A stretch of DNA of 64,000 bases from Myxococcota bacterium. GTDB taxonomy: Bacteria; Myxococcota_A; UBA9160; UBA4427. The stretch is from contig JAWKRT010000001.1 of the NCBI GenBank assembly GCA_041389495.1, positions 2,232,001-2,296,000 on the forward strand, given 5' to 3'. The translations under genes and the position numbers were made by a program. A model generated the notes under the pieces. That model saw only the letters and a list, made by a program, of their open reading frames with translations. It had not been told where the DNA came from and did no database searches. This document shows positions 34,754 to 42,087 of this stretch, in pieces (position 1 is the first letter of the stretch; each line of letters starts with the position of its first letter).

Positions 34754-36345
34754 GCGGGCCGTGGGCCGAGCTGCCGGGGCTCGCCCTCGCGCACCTGCAG
34801 CTCGTGCTCGTCGCGCTCGGGCTCGGCGCCGCGATCGCCATCCCGCTCGGCGTCGTCGCGTCGCGTCGCGCGCGCACCGAGGCGCTCGCGCTCGGGACCG
34901 CCGGCGTCCTCCAGACCGTGCCGAGCCTCGCGCTGCTCGCGCTCATGGTGCCGCTGCTCGCGGTCGCGAGCGGTGCCACCGAGCGCGCGCTCGGCTTCGC
35001 GCTCCCGAGCATCGGATTCCTTCCCGCGGCGCTGGCGCTCACGCTCTACGGGCTGCTCCCGATGCTGCGCAACACGGTGGCCGGGCTGCGCGGCGTCGAT
35101 CCGGCGCTGCGCGAGGCCGCGCTCGGCGTCGGCATGACGCCGCGGCAGAGTCTCGTGCGCGTCGAGCTTCCGCTCGCGCTCCCCGTGATCGTGGCCGGCG
35201 TGCGGACGGCGACGGTCTGGATCGTCGGCACCGCGACGCTCGCGACGCCCGTCGGCGCGGCGAGCCTCGGCAACCTGATCTTCGCGGGACTGCAGACGCG
35301 GAGCTTCGGCTCGGTCGTCGCCGGGAGCGCGGCGGCTGCCGCGCTCGCGCTCGTGCTCGACGGGATCGTGCGCGCGCTCGAGCGAGGCGTCGCGGAGCGC
35401 AGCCGCGCGCGCGTCGCACTCGCGGGCGCCGCGCTCGCGGCGCTCGTCGCGATCGCGATCGCGCCGCTCGCCGTGCGAGGCGTCGATGGGGCACGCGCGC
35501 CGCGCCGCGCGATCGCGATCGGCGCGAAGTCGTTCACCGAGCAGTACGTGCTCGCAGCGGTGCTCGCGCAGTGGATCGAGCGCGAGACGGGGCGCCCGAC
35601 GCGCGCGGTCGAGTCGCTCGGATCGACGGTCGCCTTCGATGCGCTCCGCGATGACGCGATCGACGTGTACGTGGACTACTCCGGCACGATCTGGGCGACC
35701 GTGTTCCACGAGCCCGGGCTCCCGTCCGATCGCGGCGACGTGCTCGCGCAGGTTCGCGCGCGGCTCGCGCGCGACTACGGCGTGCGCGTCGCCGCCGCGC
35801 TCGGCTTCGAGAACACCTATGCGATCGCGATGCGCGAGGCGCGCGCGCGCGAGCTCGGGATCGAGACGATCGGCGACTTCGCCCGGCACTCCCCCGCGCT
35901 CGCCATGGCGGGCGACTACGAGTTCTTCGGGCGGGAGGAGTGGCGCGCCCTCGTCGCGCGCTACGACATCCGCCTTCGCCAGCGACGCGCGATGGACGCC
36001 TCGCTCATGGTGCCCGCGCTCGTCCAGGGCGAGGTCGACGCGATCAGCGCGTACTCGACCGACGGCCGGATCGCCTCGCTCGGGCTCCGCGTGCTCCGCG
36101 ACGAGAAGGGCGTGATTCCGCCCTACGACGCGATCGTGCTCGCGAGCGCGCGTCTCGCGCGCGAGGAGCCCGCCGTGCTCGCGGCGCTCGCGCGGCTCGA
36201 CGGCGCGATCGACGCGGAGCGGATGCGGCGGATGAACGACGCCGTCGAAGGAGAGGGGCGAGCGCCCGCCGAGGTCGCGGCCGAGCTCGTCGCTGAGCGG
36301 CTCGGGGCCGCGGCGCCGGACGACGCGGGCAGGGGGCGCGACTAG
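34750..36345 (+). CDS. Fused ABC permease and solute-binding protein (OpuCB-OpuCC/EgtU type)
   Basis: A 531-residue protein. The N-terminal 240 residues are an OpuCB-like permease with six membrane segments and the coupling region LREAALGVGMTPRQSLVRVELPL (quoted in part: GVGMTPRQSL). The C-terminal part from about residue 255 is an OpuAC/OpuCC-like binding domain tethered to the membrane (IGAKSFTEQYVLAAVLAQ, VDYSGTIWATVF, GEVDAISAYSTDGR). Such fusions bind betaine, choline, bile acids or ergothioneine. The GTG overlaps the ATPase gene, so greB-chaC-ATPase-permease form one tightly packed operon. Confidence 0.88.
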   Translation: MSGPWAELPGLALAHLQLVLVALGLGAAIAIPLGVVASRRARTEALALGTAGVLQTVPSLALLALMVPLLAVASGATERALGFALPSIGFLPAALALTLYGLLPMLRNTVAGLRGVDPALREAALGVGMTPRQSLVRVELPLALPVIVAGVRTATVWIVGTATLATPVGAASLGNLIFAGLQTRSFGSVVAGSAAAAALALVLDGIVRALERGVAERSRARVALAGAALAALVAIAIAPLAVRGVDGARAPRRAIAIGAKSFTEQYVLAAVLAQWIERETGRPTRAVESLGSTVAFDALRDDAIDVYVDYSGTIWATVFHEPGLPSDRGDVLAQVRARLARDYGVRVAAALGFENTYAIAMREARARELGIETIGDFARHSPALAMAGDYEFFGREEWRALVARYDIRLRQRRAMDASLMVPALVQGEVDAISAYSTDGRIASLGLRVLRDEKGVIPPYDAIVLASARLAREEPAVLAALARLDGAIDAERMRRMNDAVEGEGRAPAEVAAELVAERLGAAAPDDAGRGRD

Positions 36346-36461
36346 CGTCCGGTCGGTCGGCCGGGGCTCGCGCGAAGGACGACCGCCGCGCCCTCCGCCC
36401 TCGTCGTCGCGGCCGGCGGCGAGCGGCTTCAGCGTGCCCGCGCGGCATCCGATGCGGGCGC

Positions 36462-37580
36462 ATGCTCTTCGACCTCGCGCTCGTCGCTCTGCTCGCCGTC
36501 TTCGTCGCGATCGGCGCCTGGCGCGGCGCCATCGCCTCCTTCACGAGCCTCGCGGGCCTCGCGATCGGCTACGTCGCGGGCTTCCAGGCGGCGCTGCGCG
36601 GCGGCGAGGCCGCCGCGCGCGGGCTCGGGGTCGCGCCGGCGCTCGGCCCGCTCGTCGCCGGCACGGCGGGCTTCGTGGCGGCGCTCGTCCTGGTCGGCGT
36701 CGCGGGCTTCTTCGCGAAGCGCTGGGATGCCGAGCGGCGGGGCGGGCTCCCGCGCTCGGGCCTCGACCGCGTGGGCGGCGCCGTCTTCGGCGGCCTTCGC
36801 GGCGCGGTGCTCGCCGCGCTGCTCGCCTGGCTCGGGATGTTCGCGGCCGCGGCGCGCGAGGTCGCGCCCGACGGTCCGCTCGCGGCGCTGCCCTCGGCCG
36901 AGGGGTCGCTCGCCGCGGGGCTCACCGAGGTGGCGGTCGAGCAGGTGGTCGAGGGCGCGCTCGGCGACGACCCGGCGTCGCGCGTGATCGCGCGCGTCGC
37001 GGCGCGGCCCGGCGAGCGGCTGCGCGCCGTGCAGACGCTGCTCGACGACCCGCGCGTGCGCGCCGTGCAGGAGGACGCGTTCTTCTGGACGCTGGTCGAG
37101 AACGGCGCCAGCGAGCGCGCGCTCAACCGCATGAGCTTCTACCGGATCGCCCACGACCCCGAGATGCGAGCCACCTTCGCCGACCTCGGCTTCGTGAGCG
37201 CGGCGGCGGCCGGGGATTCGAACGCCTTCCGGGACGAGCTGCGCGTCGTGCTCGACGTCGTGGGGGCCCGGATCAAGGGCATCAAGCAGGACCCGGAGAT
37301 CCAGGCGCTCGCGCGCGACCCGGAGATCCTCGCGATGCTCGAGTCGGGCAACACGTTCGGGCTCGTCGCGCACCCGCGCATCCAGGCGCTCGCATCGCGA
37401 CTCGCGGCCGACGCGCCGGGGGGTGGCAGCGCGGCCGCCGGCGAGCCCGCTCCCGAGGCGGCGGGCGCGAGCGCGTCCGATGCTCCGGATCCGCGGCCGC
37501 GCGAGCCGCGCTCCGCGCTCTCTCCGGCCGCGTCCGGCCGGCGCGCGATCCCCGCCGCGAGCGACGTCGCGCGTCGCTAG
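36462..37580 (+). CDS. CvpA-family membrane protein with long C-terminus
   Basis: A 372-residue protein. The first 160 residues match CvpA (colicin V production) proteins, with four hydrophobic segments and the RGAIASFTSLAGLAIGY and LDRVGGAVFGGLRGAVLAAL motifs. A helical domain follows (about 165-310), with repeated DPE..-type segments, and then a Pro/Ala/Arg-rich tail. CvpA proteins affect envelope homeostasis and biofilm formation. No good Shine-Dalgarno precedes ATG 36462. It is convergent with DUF502, with 10 bases between the genes. Confidence 0.8.
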   Translation: MLFDLALVALLAVFVAIGAWRGAIASFTSLAGLAIGYVAGFQAALRGGEAAARGLGVAPALGPLVAGTAGFVAALVLVGVAGFFAKRWDAERRGGLPRSGLDRVGGAVFGGLRGAVLAALLAWLGMFAAAAREVAPDGPLAALPSAEGSLAAGLTEVAVEQVVEGALGDDPASRVIARVAARPGERLRAVQTLLDDPRVRAVQEDAFFWTLVENGASERALNRMSFYRIAHDPEMRATFADLGFVSAAAAGDSNAFRDELRVVLDVVGARIKGIKQDPEIQALARDPEILAMLESGNTFGLVAHPRIQALASRLAADAPGGGSAAAGEPAPEAAGASASDAPDPRPREPRSALSPAASGRRAIPAASDVARR

Positions 37581-37590
37581 GCGGCGCGCC

Positions 37591-38286
37591 TCAGTCGCCG
37601 ACGGCGCGCGCGACGACCTCGGGCGAGAGCGTCGCGACCCTCCGCGACCGCGACGGCGGCTGCACGATGCCCGCCGACATGATCACCTTGAAGGCCTCCT
37701 CGACGGGCAGGTCGATCTCGACGATCTCCTCGCGCCGCGCGAGCAGGAAGAAGCCCGACGTCGGGTTCGGCGTCGTCGGAACGAAGACGTTCAGGTATCC
37801 GTCGCCGACCGCATCCGCCAGCGCACCCTCGGCCGGGCCGGTGGTGAACGCGAGCGCGTAGACGCCCTTGCGCGGGTACTCGACGAGCACGACGCGGTTG
37901 AAGTTGCGCGCGGTCTCCTCGGAGCGGAACACGGCCTCGAAGAGCTGCTTGACGGCGGCGTAGATGCTGCGCGCGACCGGCACGCGCTCGAGCACCTGCT
38001 CGCTGAGGCGCACGATCTGGTGGCCGAAGAAGTGCCGCACGAAGACGCCGGCGAGCAGGATCACGCCGAACGTGAAGAGCGCGCCCACGAACGGCGGAAG
38101 GTGCGGCGCCTCCGCGACGCTCGGGAAGATCCATCCGACGAGCCGCGGCAGGAGCAGGTTGTCGAGCCACTTCACGGCCCAGGAGATGGCCCAGAAGGTG
38201 ATGGCGAGCGGGGCGAAGGCGAGCAGGCCGGCGACGAAGTAGCGGCGCGTCGCTTCGCGGAGTCCGTGCCAGAGGCGCGTCAGCAT
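37591..38286 (-). CDS. DUF502 membrane protein
   Basis: A 231-residue inner-membrane protein of the DUF502 family. Two hydrophobic segments are seen: about 15-37 (FVAGLLAFAPLAITFWAISW) and about 57-80. A cytosolic or periplasmic beta-rich domain follows, including VVLVEYPRKGVYALAFTTG and VFVPTTPNPTSGFF, the family's most conserved region. I chose ATG 38286 because it has GGTGGG seven bases upstream and gives the usual N-terminus; ATG 38319 would lie at the predicted RNA start of the FliA-like promoter. Function is unknown; homologues are widespread in Proteobacteria and plants. Confidence 0.83.
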   Translation of the reverse strand: MLTRLWHGLREATRRYFVAGLLAFAPLAITFWAISWAVKWLDNLLLPRLVGWIFPSVAEAPHLPPFVGALFTFGVILLAGVFVRHFFGHQIVRLSEQVLERVPVARSIYAAVKQLFEAVFRSEETARNFNRVVLVEYPRKGVYALAFTTGPAEGALADAVGDGYLNVFVPTTPNPTSGFFLLARREEIVEIDLPVEEAFKVIMSAGIVQPPSRSRRVATLSPEVVARAVGD

Positions 38287-38327
38287 CGAATCCCACCGGA
38301 GCTCGGGTCCGCTGGCCATGCGCGGGT

Positions 38328-38354
38328 CATCGGCAGGCGAGCGGAACCGATTGA
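38328..38354 (-). promoter_or_regulatory. Candidate FliA-like promoter of the DUF502 gene
   Basis: Minus strand TCAAT (38354-38350), 15 bases, GCCGATG (38334-38328): 4/5 and 6/7 with exact spacing. The predicted RNA start near 38321 leaves a leader of about 35 bases that contains the GGTGGG ribosome site. Confidence 0.42.
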
Positions 38355-38449
38355 CTGGCAGTCGCAGGGCGACCTGCCGCGTTCGTGGGCGCGTCGGAGT
38401 GCGACCTCGGGAAGCCTACGGGCGCGCGCGCCCGGTGGACTCCCCAGGA

Positions 38450-38623
38450 TCAGAAGAGCGGGCGGTCGTCGCCGTCGGGGGCGTAGGAGGAGATCTCGCA
38501 GTCGAGCGGGATCACCTCGAAGCCCGGGCGCTCGTAGCGCTCGCCGAGGAGCCCGGAGGCGCCAGCGGCCAGCTTGGACGGGAGCGCCAGGGACGAACCG
38601 TCGCGGTGCACGTCGTGGGTCAT
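38450..38623 (-). CDS. 57-residue PqqA-like precursor peptide
   Basis: A small gene on the minus strand coding 57 residues. The first 25 residues form a leader-like segment (MTHDVHRDGSSLALP..., helical). The C-terminal part reads YERPGFEVIPLDCEISSY followed by APDGDDRPLF. In register with PqqA (W-x-K-P-x-F ... E-V-x-x-Y) it keeps the aromatic-x-basic-Pro-x-Phe start, and the Glu-x3-Tyr pair that PqqE crosslinks in PQQ synthesis. The Tyr is followed by Asp residues. A TATAAC box lies eight bases before the ATG and there is no Shine-Dalgarno. The sulfotransferase gene ends 29 bases upstream on the same strand. No pqqB-E genes are nearby, so the product need not be PQQ. Confidence 0.68.
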   Translation of the reverse strand: MTHDVHRDGSSLALPSKLAAGASGLLGERYERPGFEVIPLDCEISSYAPDGDDRPLF

Positions 38624-38631
38624 GGCGGCTC

Positions 38632-38637
38632 GTTATA
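38632..38637 (-). promoter_or_regulatory. -10 box (TATAAC) of the PqqA-like gene
   Basis: TATAAC matches five of six consensus positions and is separated by eight bases (GAGCCGCC) from the ATG at 38623. It suggests its own promoter and a leaderless mRNA, independent of the sulfotransferase upstream. No convincing -35 is visible. Confidence 0.45.
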
Positions 38638-38652
38638 GCACGGCGCGCGGCG

Positions 38653-39666
38653 CTACCGCAGGAGCACGTCGCACGCGTCGCGCACCTTGCGCACGAGCCG
38701 CCCGAGCGCGTTGCGGTGGATGTCGCGGCGCAGCCACACGAGCAGGCGCCGCTCGAGCGTGTGCGCGTCGAGCGGCTTGCGCCGCACCGCGCCGCCCTCG
38801 CGCGGGATGGCGGCGAGCTCGGCGGCGATCGCGGCGCGCTCGAAGCCCCAGGTCGCGAGGTCCTCGTCGTACAGGCGCCCGAGGATCTGCTCGCACTGCT
38901 CGATCTTCGCCGTCTGCCCGGCGAGCTCCCGGGCCCACTTCGCCAGCGACTTCGTCGTCGGGCGACTCTCCTTGCCGGCCTGGATGGGGTCGCCGAGCCC
39001 GCGCGCCGTTCGCGTGCGGCCGCCCTCCTGCTCGCCGTACTCGATCATCCCGGGCTCGAAGGGCAGCTCGAGGTGCTCGCAGATCCGGCGCGCCTGCGCT
39101 TCGGGGTCGCGCACGAGCTCCTCGTAGCGCACGTGCACGAGCGGCACGGGCCGCTCGCGCAGGAAGCGCGCGATCGGCGGCACGTAGCGCTCGAGCATCG
39201 GGTTGTGGCGGTGGGCGGCCTCGTGGTCGCCGTCGAAGAACGACTCGACGTAGCTCGACCAGACGGCCATCGGGTGGCGCGTCAGCACGACGTACTTCGC
39301 GCGCGGGTAGAGCTTCGCGAGGAAGTCGAGGACGAGGGCGTAGGCGGGCGTCTTGTCGAGCAGGTGGGTGCGGCCGGTCGGCGCGAGCAGCCGCTCGTAG
39401 AGCGTGTCGGTGAGCGCGCGCATCGCGTCGAGGTAGTCGTCCTCGCCGCGCGGGAGCGCGCGCACGATCTCGCGCATCGCCTGCTGCGTGATGTGCGGCT
39501 CGTAGGCCGCCTTCTCGACCTTCTCGTAGTAGCCGAGATGGGCGAGCGGCGTGACGAGGTGGGGCTCCGCGGGCGAGTGGATGGCCGGGTGCGCGCCGAG
39601 CATGCGCGCGAGCATCGTCGAGCCCGAGCGCATCGAGCCGATCAGGAAGACGAGTCGATCCTGCAC
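38653..39666 (-). CDS. PAPS-dependent sulfotransferase
   Basis: A 337-residue sulfotransferase. The 5'-PSB motif is LIGSMRSGSTMLARML (about 8-23), and the 3'-phosphate-binding motif is VVLTRHPMAVWSSYVESFF (Arg-His-Pro, then Ser). A C-terminal region with RYEELVRDPEAQARRICEHL is typical of PF13469-type enzymes, which include protein-tyrosine sulfotransferases such as RaxST. No membrane anchor is seen. The acceptor is unknown. The downstream neighbour on the same strand is a 57-residue peptide with one Tyr in an acidic context, a plausible substrate by analogy with RaxX/RaxST; this is inference. Confidence 0.85.
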   Translation of the reverse strand: MQDRLVFLIGSMRSGSTMLARMLGAHPAIHSPAEPHLVTPLAHLGYYEKVEKAAYEPHITQQAMREIVRALPRGEDDYLDAMRALTDTLYERLLAPTGRTHLLDKTPAYALVLDFLAKLYPRAKYVVLTRHPMAVWSSYVESFFDGDHEAAHRHNPMLERYVPPIARFLRERPVPLVHVRYEELVRDPEAQARRICEHLELPFEPGMIEYGEQEGGRTRTARGLGDPIQAGKESRPTTKSLAKWARELAGQTAKIEQCEQILGRLYDEDLATWGFERAAIAAELAAIPREGGAVRRKPLDAHTLERRLLVWLRRDIHRNALGRLVRKVRDACDVLLR

Positions 39667-39723
39667 CGTGTCCTTCCGTGCCTGCCGCGCCGCCGGCCTT
39701 CCGGGAGTGGCCCGCGGCCGGGC

Positions 39724-41091
39724 TCAGGTGTCGAACCCACCCGTCGCCGCGACCTCTGCGTACCAGCGGCCCGAGTCCTTGAGCGTTCGTTCGCCCGTCT
39801 CGAAGTCGACCCACGCGAGGCCGAAGCGCTGGGCGTATCCCTCGCTCCACTCGAAGTTGTCGAGCAGCGACCACGCGTGATAGCCGCGCACGTCGGCGCC
39901 GGCCTCGATCGCGCGGTGCACGGCCTCGAGGTACGCACGGTGGTAGTCGATGCGGCGCTCGTCGCGGATGTGGCCCTCCGCGTCGGGCCCGTCCGCGTAG
40001 CTGCAGCCGCTCTCGGTGACCTCGAGGACGGGCTTCGCGCCGTCGCGCGTGAACGCGCGCGTCAGCCACACGAGCACGTCGCGCAGCGCGTCCGGCCACA
40101 CCTCCCAGCCGAAGTCCGTGCGCGGCCCGTCGCCCGCGCTGGGCGCGATGGCGGGCGCGGCGTCGATCCCGAGCGGTCCGCCGTCGACGGCCGCGACGCG
40201 CGTGCGGACGTAGACGTTGGCGCCCACGAAGTCGAGCGGTACGGCGAGGCGCGCGAGGTCGTCGGGACGGGCGCGCAGCCGCGGCAGCAGCTCCTCGACG
40301 GGGAACAGGGCGGGGTAGGCGCCGTCCAGGGCCGGCCGCACGAACCACTCGTTCGCGAAGCGGTGCCACCGCTCGGCCGCCGCCGCGTCGGCCTCGGCGT
40401 CGCCCGCCGGCTCGCACGGCGAGAAGCTGAACGCGCTGCCGATGCGCGCGGCGGGAAGTGTCGCCTTCATCGCGCGGAAGCCCTCGGCCTGCGCGAGGTT
40501 CGCGACGTGCGTCGCCGCCCAGAAGGCGTCCGCGTCGCGCCGCCCGGGCGCGTGCAGGCCGACGAGGTAGCCGAAGGTCGTGAACACGGCGGGCTCGTTC
40601 AGGAGCGAGAAGCACTCGACGCGGTCGCCGAGCGCGCGCGCGACGAGCTCCGCGTAGTCCGCGAAGCGGAAGGCGGTGTCGCGCACCGCCCAGCCGCCCG
40701 CGTCCTCGAGCGCCTGCGGCAGGTCCCAGTGGTAGAGCGTCGGGAACGGACGGATGCCGGCGTCGAGCAGCGCGTCGCAGAGCCGCCGGTAGTAGTCGAC
40801 GCCCGCGTCCTGCGCGCGCCCGCGGCCGTTCGGCTGCAGGCGCGGCCAGGCGATCGAGAAGCGGTAGCTCGTGCAGTGCATCGCGCGCAGCAGCGCGACG
40901 TCGTCGCGCAGCCGGTGGTAGGAGTCGCACGCGCGGTCGCCGGTGTCGCCGCCGCGCACGCGACCTTCCGTGTGCGCGAAGCGGTCCCAGATCGACTCGC
41001 CCTTGCCGTCGGCGCGCCAGCCTCCCTCGATCTGGTAGGCGGCGGTCGCCGCGCCCCAGTGGAAGCCGTCGGGAAAACGGATGCGCGCCAT
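39724..41091 (-). CDS. GH1 beta-glucosidase
   Basis: A 455-residue retaining glycoside hydrolase. The N-terminal signature is FHWGAATAAYQIEGGW, the acid/base Glu lies in LLNEPAVF, and the nucleophile Glu in EVTESGCSYADG (TESG in place of the usual TENG). The aglycone/Trp region WSLLDNFEWSEGYAQRFGL is intact. No signal peptide, so it is cytoplasmic. The likely substrate is a beta-glucoside or 6-deoxy sugar taken up by the cell. It lies upstream of the sulfotransferase on the same strand with a 57-base gap. No sugar transporter is adjacent. Confidence 0.92.
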   Translation of the reverse strand: MARIRFPDGFHWGAATAAYQIEGGWRADGKGESIWDRFAHTEGRVRGGDTGDRACDSYHRLRDDVALLRAMHCTSYRFSIAWPRLQPNGRGRAQDAGVDYYRRLCDALLDAGIRPFPTLYHWDLPQALEDAGGWAVRDTAFRFADYAELVARALGDRVECFSLLNEPAVFTTFGYLVGLHAPGRRDADAFWAATHVANLAQAEGFRAMKATLPAARIGSAFSFSPCEPAGDAEADAAAAERWHRFANEWFVRPALDGAYPALFPVEELLPRLRARPDDLARLAVPLDFVGANVYVRTRVAAVDGGPLGIDAAPAIAPSAGDGPRTDFGWEVWPDALRDVLVWLTRAFTRDGAKPVLEVTESGCSYADGPDAEGHIRDERRIDYHRAYLEAVHRAIEAGADVRGYHAWSLLDNFEWSEGYAQRFGLAWVDFETGERTLKDSGRWYAEVAATGGFDT

Positions 41092-41133
41092 CGGGCTCCT
41101 CGCGCGCGGCGGAGCCGCCGCGCGCGGCGCAGC

Positions 41134-41949
41134 CTAGCGCGTGGCCTCGTCGAGGACGCGGAGCAGACGCTGCGCGTTGGTGCGCAGCAGCACCTGGCCC
41201 ATGCGCAGGCCGAGCCACGGCCGCGCCGTGCGCAGATAGGCGAACGAGCCGGCGTCGATCTCGAGCAGCTCGCAGTCGGTCGCGGCGATCGCCGACTCCG
41301 CGTGCGGCGCGCCGGCGACGAGCGGCAGGCCGCCGAACGCGCCGCCGCGCTGCAGGCGCGCCGTCTCCCGCTCGATCGCGTTGCGGATGCGGAGCGTGAG
41401 GGCGACCTCGCCGCTCCAGACGAGGAAGAACGAGTGGGTGCCCGCGTCGGCGTCGCCCTGCCGGTAGATCGCGCGGCCGACCGGGACGCTGCGCCGCCGC
41501 GTCACCTGCGCGAGGCCGATCGCATCCTCGAGCGCGAGCTCGGGGAGGTCGCAGCACTCGAGAAGGAAGCGCGCGAGCACGTGTCCGCCGTGGACCACGG
41601 CCTCCCACAGCCGGTCGTACGTCTCGGGCTCGATGCCGTCGAACGCGACGCCCGTGAGCACCACGTCGTCGGCCTCCTCGTCGCGCTGCCAGCGGCCGCT
41701 CGCGCGCACCGCGAGCGGGCCCGAGGGCAGGGCGAGCTCGACGCGCTCGATCGACTTGAAGGCGAAGGGCGAGGCCGTCGCGATGCACGCGCCGTGGACG
41801 CTCAGATCGCGGAGCTGGGCCGGGAGGGAGCCGCGGAAGTCGCTCGTGAAGACGCGCGCGGGCGTGTCCGACGCGATGCGGGGGTCGGCGCGCAGCTCGA
41901 GCGGGTCGGCGAAGTCGTCGGGCGCGCGCCCGCGCGGAGTCGGAGCCAC
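41134..41949 (-). CDS. PilZ domain fused to a cyclic-nucleotide-binding domain
   Basis: A 271-residue cytoplasmic protein. The N-terminal PilZ-like domain (about 20-125) has RVFTSDFRGS, QLRDLSVHGACIAT and strands such as VELALPSGPLAVRASGRW; the c-di-GMP arginines are only partly visible. The C-terminal cNMP-type barrel (about 140-265) contains VGRAIYRQGDADAGTHSFFL and RGGAFGGLPLVAGAPH. It may read c-di-GMP and a second nucleotide. GTG 41949 has GGAGG eight bases upstream; a GTG 9 bases earlier is less well placed. A FliA-like promoter precedes it. It is divergent from the exosortase gene. Confidence 0.8.
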   Translation of the reverse strand: MAPTPRGRAPDDFADPLELRADPRIASDTPARVFTSDFRGSLPAQLRDLSVHGACIATASPFAFKSIERVELALPSGPLAVRASGRWQRDEEADDVVLTGVAFDGIEPETYDRLWEAVVHGGHVLARFLLECCDLPELALEDAIGLAQVTRRRSVPVGRAIYRQGDADAGTHSFFLVWSGEVALTLRIRNAIERETARLQRGGAFGGLPLVAGAPHAESAIAATDCELLEIDAGSFAYLRTARPWLGLRMGQVLLRTNAQRLLRVLDEATR

Positions 41950-41971
41950 GAATGCCACCTCCGGCTCCCGC

Positions 41972-41998
41972 TTTCGGCACGGTTCCAGTATCCCTTGA
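41972..41998 (-). promoter_or_regulatory. FliA-like promoter of the PilZ/cNMP gene
   Basis: Minus strand TCAAG (41998-41994), 15 bases, GCCGAAA (41978-41972): 5/5 and 6/7. The predicted start near 41966 gives a short leader that carries the GGAGG site and GTG 41949. Confidence 0.6.
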
Positions 41999-42030
41999 AC
42001 GATCCGCCACTCCGGGAACGCGCGCGGGCG

Positions 42031-42057
42031 TCGAGCGCGGGGCTCCACCTGCCGATG
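42031..42057 (+). promoter_or_regulatory. Possible FliA-like promoter of the exosortase gene
   Basis: TCGAG (42031-42035), 15 bases, GCCGATG (42051-42057): 4/5 and 6/7. TCGAG is common in this genome, so the -35 is weak evidence. The predicted RNA start near 42064 fits ATG 42088 and its Shine-Dalgarno. Confidence 0.33.
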
Positions 42058-42087
42058 CCGGCGCGTCCGCACCTCCTCGGGGAGAGC

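Noticed and set aside
36430..36461. TTCAG...TCCGATG before the CvpA-like gene
   Set aside because: The -35 is 3/5 and the -10 5/7; too weak to separate from chance.
38318..38638. 106-residue plus-strand frame opposite the PqqA-like gene
   Set aside because: No ribosome site or recognisable motif; the minus-strand frame has a promoter and a family-like pattern.
37423..42055. Very long plus-strand open frame across DUF502, sulfotransferase and GH1 genes
   Set aside because: It is the antisense shadow of three well-supported minus-strand genes and shows Arg/Ala-rich low-complexity sequence; only its last part (exosortase, from 42088) is real.
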